Below, piece after piece: positions 22,304 through 33,206 of a stretch of 64,000 bases of DNA. A model generated the notes under the pieces. The model was given only the letters and a program-made list of their open reading frames with translations, was not told the DNA's origin and did not search any database. This DNA is from Polytolypa hystricis UAMH7299 (lineage: Eukaryota > Ascomycota > Eurotiomycetes > Onygenales), in assembly GCA_002573605.1 (NCBI GenBank), contig PDNA01000065.1:62001-126000 (forward strand), written 5' to 3'. Position 1 is the stretch's first letter; the number at the start of each line of letters is the position of its first letter. The position numbers were made by a program, and so were the translations under genes.

Positions 22304-23134
22304 ATGGCTTCATCAGTAACATCTATATCCCAATCCGCCCCATCCCTCTCCTCCAACGACTCCGCCGTCCTCCAAGCCCTCTTCGACGCTGAATCCAAGC
22401 CCTCAACGGGCGTAAAAATCACCCCCTCCCTCACCACCCTCCCCCACATCTCTCCCTCGTCCCTCTCTCACCTCCAAGCCCTCGAACTATCCGCCATCCA
22501 ACTCTTAGAATCCACACCCACATCATCTCTAACGCGCGAAACCATCGAAACCGCCATCTCCAAACTCTCAAGCATAATCACCAACGAGCCGAAATATGCC
22601 TCTGCATACGTGAATCGCGCCCAAGCGCTACGCATGCTGATAGATTTCGAGAAACAACAACAACAACAACAAGAAGAGCGGGTCGATTCGTCAGTAGTAC
22701 CGCAGCCGTCAAGCGAGACTTCAACTTCAACTTCGACAGCACAGATATTCGCAGACTTGTCGCAGGCGATAACGCTACTCTCACATCCAGCGCAGACGGG
22801 TATATCCTCATTACATGCGCGCATCCTAGCGAACGCATATACCCACCGCGCCTACCTACTCTACAAAGCCGCACGCTCCTCTTCCTCTCCTTCTTCCTCC
22901 AGCAGCAGCAGCACCACCACCCCTCCTCAAGCCGACCTTCCTACACACCTCCAAACCCTCCCCGCCGAAAAACTAGAAGACATGGCGAGTTGGGATTTCC
23001 AGGCTGGCGGAAGATATGGTAATGATGTCGCGCGGCAGATGGGCGTTCAGACGAATCCGTATGCGAAGATGTGTGGGGCGATTGTGAGGGAGGCGATGAG
23101 GAAGGATATTGAGGAGTGGAGGGGGTTTGTGTAG
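22304..23134 (+). CDS. hmgX: TPR protein of the homogentisate cluster, TTC36-like (hmgX-like)
   Basis: Single exon, 276 aa. It shares with animal TTC36 an N-terminal AVLQALFD segment (about 21-28), a helix starting LQALELSAIQLLE, a TPR-type motif around YASAYVNRAQALRML, a WDFQAGGRYGNDVARQMG stretch and a C-terminal NPYAKMCGAIVREAM. These are interrupted by Gln- and Ser/Thr-rich insertions at about 120-150 and 190-210. In mammals TTC36 binds HPPD and loss of it raises tyrosine. In A. fumigatus a gene called hmgX sits in this cluster and is needed for the pathway. Position between hppD and hmgA supports the same identity. The biochemical role (chaperone or stabiliser of HPPD) is inference. Confidence 0.8.
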   Translation: MASSVTSISQSAPSLSSNDSAVLQALFDAESKPSTGVKITPSLTTLPHISPSSLSHLQALELSAIQLLESTPTSSLTRETIETAISKLSSIITNEPKYASAYVNRAQALRMLIDFEKQQQQQQEERVDSSVVPQPSSETSTSTSTAQIFADLSQAITLLSHPAQTGISSLHARILANAYTHRAYLLYKAARSSSSPSSSSSSSTTTPPQADLPTHLQTLPAEKLEDMASWDFQAGGRYGNDVARQMGVQTNPYAKMCGAIVREAMRKDIEEWRGFV

Positions 23135-23531
23135 GTGGGGATTTTATGGGAGGTGTGTGGTTGTATATAATGTGTGTTTTGTTTGTGTGTGATAAGACGT
23201 CTTTGTTGGGAGGACTGTCTTTTTTCCTAGAGCGTTTCTAAATGTTTTGGCGCTGAGAATACTATATATACCAATTAATTTTTATAGAGTTCAATTTCTA
23301 ATATTTAAAAGGAAATGACATTGGGAAAACTAGAAATCAGCTAGAGGGGCAACGCTGGTTTGTTAAATTCCAAATGCAATTCCCATAGACGTAGTTATGT
23401 GATGACACTATTAAAAATCCCCCTCATAACAGGTAGCTAACTACCTTTCAAACATAGGGGTAACTAACTAGCTAACATTAACAACTCCCGAAACTTCCCG
23501 CAATCTACCTGATTCCCTCCTCGGGGGTTCC
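23135..23531. other. Gap between converging hmgX-like gene and hmgA
   Basis: AT-rich 3' UTR-type DNA of two converging genes. No gene. Confidence 0.6.
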
Positions 23532-25101
23532 CTACTTCTGCTTATTCGGATTGACAAAATGCCTCTTCAACGGCGTCCAGCTCTCCTCATTATAATCCTC
23601 CTGAACTTTCTGACACGTCTTGAGCCCCCACTCAGAAACACCCACCATCATCGAACTACCACCACCACCAGCAGCGTCAGCTTACCAAGATAACTCCAAA
23701 AGAAGGTAGGGATTAGAAAAAGAAAAAAAAATGAAACTCACCTCTCAAACATAAACGCTAAACTCCCCTCCCCGACCTTCTTCGGCCCCAACACCACATT
23801 ACTAGCGACCTCATGCGTCTTCCCATCGGGACCATGCGCACTCATAACATTATGCAAACTCGCTCCCGCCGGTCGAAACCCACCTCCAACCTTCGCGTCA
23901 TAATCCCCCGCCACAAGACCCATAAACTCACTCATAGTATTTCGATGGTACCAAGGTGGGCGGAAGGTGTTTTCCGCAACGAGCCAGCGTGGGGGGAAGA
24001 TTACAAAGTCTGCGACTGCGGTGCCGGGGTAAGGGGAGGGGGAGGTGAGGACTGTGAAGATGGATGGGTCCGGGTGGTCGTAGGATATGCTGCCGATGGT
24101 GTTGAAGCGGCCTAGGTCGTATTTGTAAGGGTAGTAGGTGCCGTGCCAGGCGATGACGTTGAAGGGGTTGTGGGGTTGGCTGGCGGTGAAGAGCACGTTA
24201 TTGAATTTGCTGATTAGATGGTAGGTTTTTGCGGATTCGTCGTCGTCGTCTTCGAAGTGGGCGGTGGGAGCTTGGAAGTCGCGCGCGTTGGCGAGGCAGT
24301 TGGAGCCAATGGGGCCGAGCTCGGGGAGTTGGAAGTGGCCTTGATAAAGCTCACAGATGTAGCCGCGCACAGGACCGTCGGGGAGCGTGACACGGTATCT
24401 ACCGTTCACCAGTAATGTGGTCAGAAAAAGGGATATTTGAAGCAAGGGGGAAAGAAGGAGTAACATACCTAATACCTCTAGGAATAACGCAAATCTCATT
24501 CGGCCTCACAAACAGCCTGCCCAACTCGGTCTGAATATCCAACACCCCATGCTGAGGCACAATCAAAAAGTCTCCATCTGCAGAATAGAACGCCTCATCC
24601 CCCATATCCCTTCCGGCCGCATACAACAATATGCCCAACCCGGTCTTTGTCGTCGGATCTCCTGCTCCCGCGACAAGATGCAACCCACGCACCCAGTCGA
24701 CATCCAAGTCGAGATCAAAGGGGTTCCAGCGGAGTTGGTTGGGGATTTGGCGCAGGGAGTTTGCATCGCGGGACAGGTTTGTGTGGTATGTGGAGGGGTC
24801 GACTTCGGTGAAGTTGGAGTGTGCGGCGGAGGGGAGGATGCGGTAGAGCCAGGACTGTTTGTTCTCGTGGCGAGGGGCCGTGAAGGCCGTGCCTGAGAGC
24901 TTTTCGGCGTAGAGTCCGAAGGGAGGCTTTTGGGGGGAGTTTTGGCCTATGGGGAGGGCACCGGGGAGGGCTTCGGTTCTGGTAGTGTGTTAGGGACAGA
25001 GTATGGATTGATGGGAGGCTAGGATTTGCTCACTCATGGTATGAACCGAAGCCATTGAGATATGTGTATTTCTCGGGCGTTGAGAAGGTTGTGACAGGCA
25101 T
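23532..25101 (-). CDS. hmgA: Homogentisate 1,2-dioxygenase
   Basis: Predicted 452 aa in four exons: 25034-25101, 24469-24978, 23742-24398 and 23532-23655. All junctions keep frame, for example GIR-YRVTLPDGPVRG. The enzyme opens the ring of homogentisate to 4-maleylacetoacetate. The start MPVTTFSTPEKYTYLNGFGS is typical. The iron site HRNTMSE (His and Glu six residues apart, as human His335/Glu341) and the downstream LHNVMSAHGPD containing the third ligand are present. The last exon supplies WGLKTCQKVQEDYNEESW and the ending FVNPNKQK. It diverges from fahA with 605 bp between starts. Confidence 0.97.
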
Positions 25102-25706
25102 TGTGTGAGCTGCTGTTCAGAATCGATTTTTTGAGATACTATGTACGTAGTATAGATACAGATGTATTGGTATAAATATATATCCTGTGTACCTGCACCT
25201 CTTTGAGATGGTCTCTGCAAACAGCCAATGTGTCAGGAATCAGGATGATGACCACGATGCTCAAATATAACTGCTCTCATACATATTTGCTTCTTCTTCT
25301 CCTTCTTCTCGTCCTTCGTCTCCCGTCGGAATGCCTTGTTACTCGGATTTCCCAGCTCGGCAGTCGCGGGGATCACGCCTAACTGTATCGGGCTTAGTTT
25401 CACTCCACCACAGCCGGCAGCCGGGGCTAACCGAGCGGGACTATTCCGTATTGGGAGCTTGGGCCACCGCGGAAAAACGTGGGGGAGCTCGGCATGCGGG
25501 GGGGGCGGAAAGTGACCTCTGGATAGCAGAGGAATGGCTGCGAGGAACAGGTACCTCCGATGTGCCCGGGACTGTGGACTGGAGACTGCATCCTCGTCTA
25601 ACACGGAATGTATATACACTTCACTCCATGGCCTGACTGATTTTTAATATCCCCTCTCCCATCTCCATACATCTACACCCCTATCAAACCATCCATCACT
25701 GCGACA
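25102..25706. promoter_or_regulatory. Shared divergent promoter of hmgA and fahA
   Basis: 605 bp between divergent starts. The nonamer AGCTCGGCA occurs twice in the same orientation (25354-25362 and 25486-25494), each followed by a CGGGG-type run. A C/T-rich tract at 25290-25325 faces hmgA. The repeated motif is a candidate regulator site. Confidence 0.55.
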
Positions 25707-27005
25707 ATGGCAACCTCCTGGCTCTCCATCCCCAAACAATCCCCCTTCTCCCTCGCCAACATCCCCTTTGGCATCATCTCCACCCTATCCTCCCCTTCCC
25801 CCCGTCCAGCCATCGCAATCGGCGACTATGCCCTCGATCTCTTCGCCTTCGCCTCGTCCGGCGGCTTCTCCAAACTGTCCTCCTTCACTCCACACATCGA
25901 CGTCTTCGCCCAGCCCACCTTAAACGCCTTCGCCGCCCTGGGTCGTCCTGTTCATCGCCAAGTGCGAGAATACATTCAAACAATCCTCAAATCCGACACC
26001 CCCTTTCCCGAGCTATTACAATCCAACGACACCCTCCGCCAATCAGCCTTGATCCCACGTGCAGAAGTCACAAACCACCTGCCCCTGAAAATAGGCGATT
26101 ACACAGACTTCTACGCCGGCTTGAACCACGCGTATAACGTGGGTGTTTTGTTTCGCGGGCCTGACGACGCCCTGCAACCAAACTACAAACACTTACCTGT
26201 CGGCTACCACGGCCGCGCCTCGTCTGTCGTGGTCTCTGGCACCCCTATCCGTCGACCCAACGGGCAAATCCTGCTCAATCCCGCTGCTACGCCTAAACTC
26301 CCAACCTTCTCCCCCTGCAAGAAGCTAGACATCGAGCTCGAACTCGCTGCTTTCGTCTGTCGTGGGAATTCTCTGGGCGAACCCATCCCTATCAACGAGG
26401 CGGAAGATCATTTATTCGGGCTAGTGTTGATGAACGATTGGTCCGCACGCGATATCCAGGCGTGGGAGTATGTGCCGCTGGGGCCATTTAACGCGAAGAA
26501 TTTCGCGACCACGATCACGCCGTGGGTTGTGCTTATGGACGCGTTGGAGCCGTTCCGCGCTAGAGGCCTGAGTGCGGATAGTGCAGACTCGCTGCTCCCG
26601 TATCTAAGGGAGCAGAAAGCGGCGGAGAGTGTTTATGATATTAAGCTGGAGTTTGATCTAAAGACGGAGAATGGAACGGTGACGAAGCTGAGTAAGACGA
26701 ACGCGACGAATCTGCTCTGGTCGTTCCCGCAGATGGTTGCGCATCATACCGTCACGGGGTGTAATTTGAACACCGGCGATTTGTTGGGTAGTGGCACTAT
26801 TTCTGGTGCGGAGAAGGGTACGTTGGGAAGTTTGTTGGAGAGCAGTGATGGGGGGAAAACCCCGATTAAGCTGGCGGATGGGGAAGAGAGGGTGTTTTTG
26901 CAGGATGGCGATGAGGCCATGCTGAGAGGCGTGTGTGGAAAGGAAGGAGAGTATGTGGGCTTTGGCGAGTGTGTGGGAAAGATCTTGCCTGCCCTGAAGC
27001 TTTGA
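25707..27005 (+). CDS. fahA: Fumarylacetoacetase
   Basis: Single exon, 432 aa, start at the ATG after GCGACA. It hydrolyses 4-fumarylacetoacetate to fumarate and acetoacetate, the last step of tyrosine catabolism. The N-terminal SH3-like domain begins WLSIPKQSPFSLANIPFG. The catalytic domain contains IGDYTDFYAGLNHAYNVG (metal and catalytic residues), YHGRASSVV, the metal ligands in LDIELELAAF, and VLMNDWSARDIQAWEYVPLGPF. The C-terminal GDLLGSGTISG is typical. Length matches the family (about 420-430 aa). It converges with maiA, with 170 bp between stops. Confidence 0.97.
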   Translation: MATSWLSIPKQSPFSLANIPFGIISTLSSPSPRPAIAIGDYALDLFAFASSGGFSKLSSFTPHIDVFAQPTLNAFAALGRPVHRQVREYIQTILKSDTPFPELLQSNDTLRQSALIPRAEVTNHLPLKIGDYTDFYAGLNHAYNVGVLFRGPDDALQPNYKHLPVGYHGRASSVVVSGTPIRRPNGQILLNPAATPKLPTFSPCKKLDIELELAAFVCRGNSLGEPIPINEAEDHLFGLVLMNDWSARDIQAWEYVPLGPFNAKNFATTITPWVVLMDALEPFRARGLSADSADSLLPYLREQKAAESVYDIKLEFDLKTENGTVTKLSKTNATNLLWSFPQMVAHHTVTGCNLNTGDLLGSGTISGAEKGTLGSLLESSDGGKTPIKLADGEERVFLQDGDEAMLRGVCGKEGEYVGFGECVGKILPALKL

Positions 27006-27175
27006 TGGATTGCGCATCTTTAGATAATATTCATTATTTTGTATCTTTAGGGTTTTTTTTTTATAACTACATACTCCATACTCCATGGGGAAATAATCAG
27101 TTCTCATAAACATAAAAAGACATCAAACAACCAGCACTACTGCTCGCAACCACCCCCTCCCTTTCACCCTCCTCC

Positions 27176-27943
27176 TCACCACCTAAACTCAACCGGCGTA
27201 TCCGCCTGCGCCCTCCAATGCGCCCCCCTAACCTCCTCCAACTCACTAACCCTCCCAAACACCCCCGCCATAACCTCCCACCTCCCAACATCCACCCCGA
27301 CCCTCTCCGCCGCCCACACAGCCGGCACCAACACAACATCCGCCATCGTCACCTCATCCCCGACACAATATACCCCCGCACAACCCAGCCCGCGCAGCAC
27401 AGCTTCAAACGCATCGAAGCCTGCCTCGGTGAATTCTTTTGCCCACGCCGTCGCTGCGTTAGCGTCGTTGGGGTTGAGTGAGCGAACACGCTTCTGAACT
27501 CGTAGATTCGTAAGCGGTTGTACATCGCATGCGATAATACCTACTAGGGTGCGCACTGTTGCGCGCGCGGTAGCTGATAGTGGTAAAAGCCGGCGCGTGT
27601 GCAAGAGAGAGGGCGCTTCTTCGAGATATTCTAGCGCGGCGAGCGATTGGGGGATTGCGAATGTTGTTTCTTCCCCGTTCCCTTCTAACTCCGCAGATGT
27701 GGTTGTGGATCTCACGACGAGCACGGGTACAGAGCGCGAGGGGTTTAGAGATGTATGGGTGGGTGAGAGTTGGGCGCCTTGAAGCAGGTTTATGGGTGTG
27801 GAGGTGTAGGCGAGGGATTTTAGGGAGAGAGCAATGCGGAGACGCGCGGAGCAGGAGGAGCGGAAGTAGGTGTATAATTCGAAGGTTGGGATCTGAAGCA
27901 GCGGCGGCGGGGAGGAGGAAGGGGCCTGTTGTAAGGTGGACAT
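27176..27943 (-). CDS. maiA: Maleylacetoacetate isomerase (zeta-class GST)
   Basis: Single exon, 255 aa. It isomerises 4-maleylacetoacetate to fumarylacetoacetate using glutathione. After a Pro/Ser-rich start the thioredoxin-like domain reads FELYTYFRSSCSARLRIAL, the zeta-GST SSCS/RxRIAL signature with the catalytic serine and cysteine. NPSRSVPVLVV and IPQSLAALEYLEE follow, and the all-helical domain has TLVGIIACDVQPLTNLRV. The usual zeta-GST proline/asparagine-rich loop is partly divergent. It closes the cluster on the right. Confidence 0.95.
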   Translation of the reverse strand: MSTLQQAPSSSPPPLLQIPTFELYTYFRSSCSARLRIALSLKSLAYTSTPINLLQGAQLSPTHTSLNPSRSVPVLVVRSTTTSAELEGNGEETTFAIPQSLAALEYLEEAPSLLHTRRLLPLSATARATVRTLVGIIACDVQPLTNLRVQKRVRSLNPNDANAATAWAKEFTEAGFDAFEAVLRGLGCAGVYCVGDEVTMADVVLVPAVWAAERVGVDVGRWEVMAGVFGRVSELEEVRGAHWRAQADTPVEFRW

Positions 27944-29487
27944 GGTCGAGGTTGGACTTTTTTGGTTCTTGGATAGAGGGGTTTGTTGAGAGTAAGGGGT
28001 TCGTTTGTGTAGATTTGTATATAGAGGACTATGATTCTTTCGAAAGGGGGTTGTGTCTGCGTGTCGGAGTAGTTAGTCTACCGAATTCGTTAACCTCGTG
28101 GTTTTTTTTTCTTTTTTTTCTTTTTTTTCGCATACCGTGGTCTAGGGCATCATAACTCTCGTTTTAAATAGAAAGGTTGGTGTTGTGCTATGTATATACT
28201 TTTGTTTTCCGTGGGCTGCGGTACAAGGAGCTCTCAAGTGGAAATAAGCGGATATAAACGCAGTGAGCGGCTCGGCTAGGGAGGACCCTGCTTTCCCACC
28301 CTCCCGCATATCCGCGCCAGAGAACAAGGGATGGTGGTGTTGGTTACCGATGGTTCGCAGGATAATCAGAAATCTATTGGAGGCTGTGGAAAGCTCAAAG
28401 TTGTGGAAAGGCAGTGTGGAAGGCTGGAGTTATACTAATGATGTCATGCTAAATAAATATGAGAGACATAAGTATGAGTGAGTGGGTGGGGGGAAGTGTT
28501 GTTTGGTAGAAACTGACTTTTGTGCCTGGTGATATGGGCTATTAAGCTTTCCTGTCTCACAGCAGATATGGATCCAGGGGTTGGAGACATGCATATGAAA
28601 AAGAGCATGGTGGTAGTAGATGATGTGGGAGCTGAGCCAGAATTTCTCTAGTGCTAGGCTGTAGATACAAGACAGGCTGAGAAGAAAGCAGTAGATCTGA
28701 CAAGCAAAACCAGCCAGCCAGGGCCAGCATTGCCGAGTGTATACTCCCCTGTCGGGTCCACCATGTCTAGCTCCCTTCTCGGCAGGGAAAGTCTAAAATA
28801 ACTACTCCAGACTCTGTGGCACAGATCTATACTATGTATCCAGAATGCATAAAGGGGGTTCCTGCTTGATAATATCCATTCAACACAACCACCACTATAA
28901 CAGTAACTGCATGCCTGCCTTCCTCCCAATTCACACTGCCTGCTGGACACTCACGTGCCATGCCCCAATTGCTGAAATCAGTGGAAGTCTCCCCAACTGT
29001 CCTGATTGGGTTAGCGTAGAAGGAGGGAGATGTGCCTGTCCTCAACCTCCCCTCCTTCTTTTTCCCCTCTCTCTCTAGCTTCAACCTCCTCTCTCACTTC
29101 TCTTCTTTGTGACCTTCATCCATCTGCTTCACAACACATCTGTCCTGCTGTCAAAGGAAGCTCTCTACCCTGTGCATGAGCTGCTGTGGATGGTGATATC
29201 CCCTATCCTTTTCCCTGGTGTCTCTCTTTTCTCTCTTGGACGCGTTGTCTGGTCTGCATCTTTCTCAGTGCATCTCCAAGACACGTCGTGAAGTGTTTCA
29301 ACTTTTTCCCATCCAGCATTCCATCCCCTTTTCCGCTTTAGAGACATACTCCGAAGCATACCGTTGATTGAACAGCGTAAGTGGCCTACATCTCCCTTTC
29401 CTCGCGTTTTTGACCTCGCTATCCCAATGAGCAACGCTCCTGTTGTCGTGGTTTTGATCAGTGTCCGCTGACGTTTAAAGTGTCAGC
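27944..29487. promoter_or_regulatory. maiA promoter and gene-free region; no hmgR-like gene
   Basis: No protein gene is supported over 1.5 kb. T-runs at 28108-28128 and GC-rich sequence at 28260-28320 (including GGCTCGGCT) lie upstream of maiA. 29040-29100 and 29200-29400 are C/T-rich and lead into the ankyrin gene. No CxxC zinc-cluster motif occurs in any frame here. Confidence 0.5.
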
Positions 29488-31366
29488 ATGAGCGACGAGA
29501 TCATGTCTGCCACCACCCCTGCCCCGGCAGAAACGGGTGCTGCTGAGGGGACTGGAGCTTCCACTAGCAAGGCCGACTGGAACCACCTTGGCTCCGATGT
29601 TCAATATTTGATCTTCAAGGAGCTTGCGTACCTCGACAGCGTTCATAACAAACGTGACTGGAAGGACATTGCCAGCTTGATGCTTGTTTCCCGTAAGTGT
29701 TCTTCCCGCTGCATGGATTCCATGTTTCGTTTCTTTTCGATTTGAAATCCTAGACTTATCCATACATCTCATACTATTTGTAGGCTCGTGGAATGAAGGC
29801 ATGCGGTACTCTCTATCCATGTGCGGCCCTCTCATGAAGGTTCTCGACCTGGCGCCCGAAGACATCGCCAAGGCTGCCTTGAAAAGAGCCTTGAAAAGAC
29901 TCGAGGTCGATGGCGGCAATGGCGATGATTCTGGCTTTCTCACGCCTGAGGATGCGGATTTTCGTTCGCTCCGCTACGCTGCCGGTGATTTGGGATTCGA
30001 GCAGGCGGACTTTGAAATCTCTGCCATCAATGGACGTGTTACGATGAGACTGGCTAGTCTGTGGCTGGTTCTGGCTCTTGGTCGTGAATTTATCGACTGC
30101 AGCGAACTACTCTTCAATGCTGGGGTTCCACGCACCGCTCGCCTTGTGCACGCAGCCGTTCTTAGCGGCAATCCCAAGGTTTTAGACCTTGTCCTGAAGC
30201 AGGATCTTTGTGAGCCGGCCGTCGAGATTTGGGGCGAAAGTCTTGCCACAGCCATTTCCGATGGTCCATTGGAGATGGTCGATGCGTTGCTTCTCCGCTC
30301 AGCGCCAACTGATTATGGTGTCTACTTGGACAATGCTGGGATCGACTACCAGCCACTAAACTATGCCGTCCTCGTTGGTAAAGTCGAACTATTTAATATC
30401 TTGTTGCGTCATATCGATCCCAACGACCAGGTTGATGACATTGACCTCACACCCTTGGCCCTCGCAGTCCGCCAAGATAACGTCTATATGGTGAAGCGTT
30501 TGATCGAAGAAGGCGCACGCCTGGATCCTCTGGTCCCCGCGGACGTATTCCCCTTGGGCGAAGCTATCAAGACTAGGAATACGAAGATGGTAGACTTATT
30601 GCTGGAAAATGGGGCAACCCTTACATATCGCTGTTTTGACAGACTATCTGCTCTCGATTATGCGATCCGCCACGACGACGACTCCCTGGAATTCGTCTCG
30701 AAGTTAATCGGTCTCAAGTCAGCTATCACTGGCACAAGTTTTAGCGAGGCAGTGGCCCGCCAGTCACACGAGTGCATCGAATTGTTGTTCGGCAACATGG
30801 AATTTGCCAGACCCAATGCCGCTGCTTACGGTCTCTACAGCGCGGCTGAAAATGGGTTAATCGAGTTCGTCAAACAGTTCCTTGACCACCGTGTCGTCAT
30901 GGTCACTAACGGCCCTCGCCCGATCGACTCTCTGCGCGTCGCAGTGCAGAGGCAACACACCGAAGTTGTACGCGTACTCTTGATTCATGGTGCTGACCCA
31001 AACAGCCTTGGCAGCTACCACGAGTCCATCTTGTACCTGGCCGTGTGTAGGAGCAACGAAGAAATAGTCAGAGTCCTCCTGGAATACGGCGCTGACCCCG
31101 ACTTGTCTGGCTGTCTGACCTGCCTCACGCTGCAAAAAGCCGTCGACACCCAACACGAAGGCATCGTGGCCCTTTTGCTTGCTTATGGAGCGAACGTGTT
31201 GTTGCCTGGCGGTCCCAACGGCTCAGCTATCAACACGGCGATCCTGGTCAAGTCCAGACCACTCCTCCGTATGCTGCTTAAGGCTGCGATCAGAGATGTG
31301 GAGGGAGACGGTAGTGAACGCCGCGAACAACAGAATGACGACTTTGTTCACGATTTGGTCGGATAA
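29488..31366 (+). CDS. F-box-like / ankyrin-repeat protein
   Basis: Predicted 595 aa in two exons: 29488-29692 and 29784-31366. The N-terminal segment WNHLGSDVQYLIFKELAYLD resembles an F-box helix pair. The rest is helical repeats, with recognisable ankyrin units in the C-terminal half (for example TPLALAVRQDNVYMVKRLIE, TEVVRVLLIHGADPN, EEIVRVLLEYGADPD, EGIVALLLAYGAN). Fungal F-box/ankyrin proteins often act as substrate receptors of SCF ubiquitin ligases; that role is inferred. There is no signal peptide. The second exon could also be read from an upstream in-frame ATG at 29684 inside the intron, but splicing gives the better protein. Confidence 0.85.
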
Positions 31367-33206
31367 CCAGTGGAGCTTAACAGCGTGCGCATTGACAGTA
31401 CGCTCTAAATGCTGACGCTGAAGTGACGTCCACCTACGTTTGATGGTGATTTCTAAGGATCTCTGCTTGTTTTTATTTCGATTTTGCTGTTTTCGTTTTA
31501 TCGTGTATTTTCAGTTGTTTTCGGTGCTCGGCGGTTCAGAGGACTCTGGTTTTTAGCGGAGCACATAGGGGCGAAAAGGTGTCGATTTTCTCAGCTGTGT
31601 TTACAGCCGAAGGAGGAAGTTGTTCGTCTATTTGCATGCTATTAGGACAATGTATTGTTTAAAATCTCGATTTGAAACAAGAATGGAACTCTCGCTTACC
31701 ACTGTCCCGCTTTTAATCTCTTCCTGTGGGCGGGCTGGAATATGATGGCCTGAGCATCGACGCGTCCTGCCAACTCTGCTAAAGGCTCCGCGGCACCAGT
31801 ACCACTTGTAACTGGGCTTGTCATCCGCATCAAACACGACTGAACCTGAATTCCTTGGAATTGCAAAGTGTTGGACTACAAAAGGTCAACCTTAGAGATC
31901 CACAGCAGAAATTCAGCTTGATACAAACTTGAAGTTGTTTGGGTATAAAGTAAGTTGCCTTTAAAAGCCCGATAGAAGATGACCCCACGGATAAACTATT
32001 TTCCCACAATCCCACTTCCCCCCTATTTACATCCAAGAACACATCTTCCACCTCCTTCTCCACTTCCCATCGCGTCCTCCAGACTCATAAAGCAAACTCC
32101 CCCAAGTTCATCAGCTTTCAGGAGTCACTCTTGACTTCCAATCGTGTCTTTCATGTTCTATGAAGCGAACTCCCTCAAGCCTATAGATACATCTACACAC
32201 GTATATCCCTTTCAGTCCATGACGCTAGCTCCGTACTGACTATCCAGACACCCGTTCCCGTCGGAGCCTATACAGCATACTCGCCTAGGTAGTACATACC
32301 TAATGTATGTTTCCCTTTTCCCCTTCTTGGGCGAATTGAATCAAACATCCAGAATCCCAGTGACAAAAATGTCGCCAAACAAACCAGTTTACCTATAAAG
32401 GGGAACTTGCCAGTGGAGCTCAGATTTATTATATCGGATTCTCCTTTCATGCAGCTTTTAGGCTACGAAGATTGAAAGTTTTCAAAGTTTACCTTTGTTG
32501 GGAGGGGTCTCTTTCTCTGCGGTGTTTATGGCTTGTTTTCTTTCTGTGAATGTGTTTCCTTTCTTTCAAATTTTCTGCGCGCCATGGTTTGGGACAGGTA
32601 ATTTTGTTGGGTGCTTTCTTTTTTCTCTCTCTTTTCTTTCTCTTTCTTATCCTTTAGGATATCTGATGATGAGCACTTCTGGCAAGTTAGCAATGTTCAA
32701 ATCACAGCTGGGTAATTACTGTGAGAAAAAGTACACTGAGGCAGTGAAAGACAAAGACAAGCAGTCTCTGAGCTCCTATCAAAGCTTTAATTTGACATTC
32801 TTGTAAATGCTGTTCAAGGGGTAGCTCTCAATTCTTGTCAGTTTTTTGTCAAGTCAACAAGTTCAGAGAGAAGCTTCATAGCAATGTTCTAGAGGTTCTT
32901 GGTGAATAGTAAAATTGAAACCTGCATAGTAGTGGGCAGATAAGCTCTTATAAAAATGTAAAGATCTACTGGCTGGTAAATGTTTATACATGCTAAAGGC
33001 ATAATCAAAGCCCACAAGCACACCTCATGCACAAAATAAACAGCAAACTTTGTCATTTATGAAACACTCACCTTGCCCTGTAGTTTTCATAAATTGTGTA
33101 AAACAAACTCACCCATGCAGCCTTGATACAAGTTTGAAGTGGAGAAGAGAGGAGAAAGGCGGACATATAATGTATGTCTCACTTGTGGGTTTTAGGGGCA
33201 TAGTCA
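31367..33206. other. Gene-poor region with a CpG-free block
   Basis: No gene is supported. From 32582 to 33157 the sequence contains no CG dinucleotide and is AT-rich, suggesting a mutated repeat remnant. A similar 21-bp word, CTTGATACAA followed by (A/G)(C/T)TTGAAGT(T/G)G, occurs near 31917 and 33122. Confidence 0.4.
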
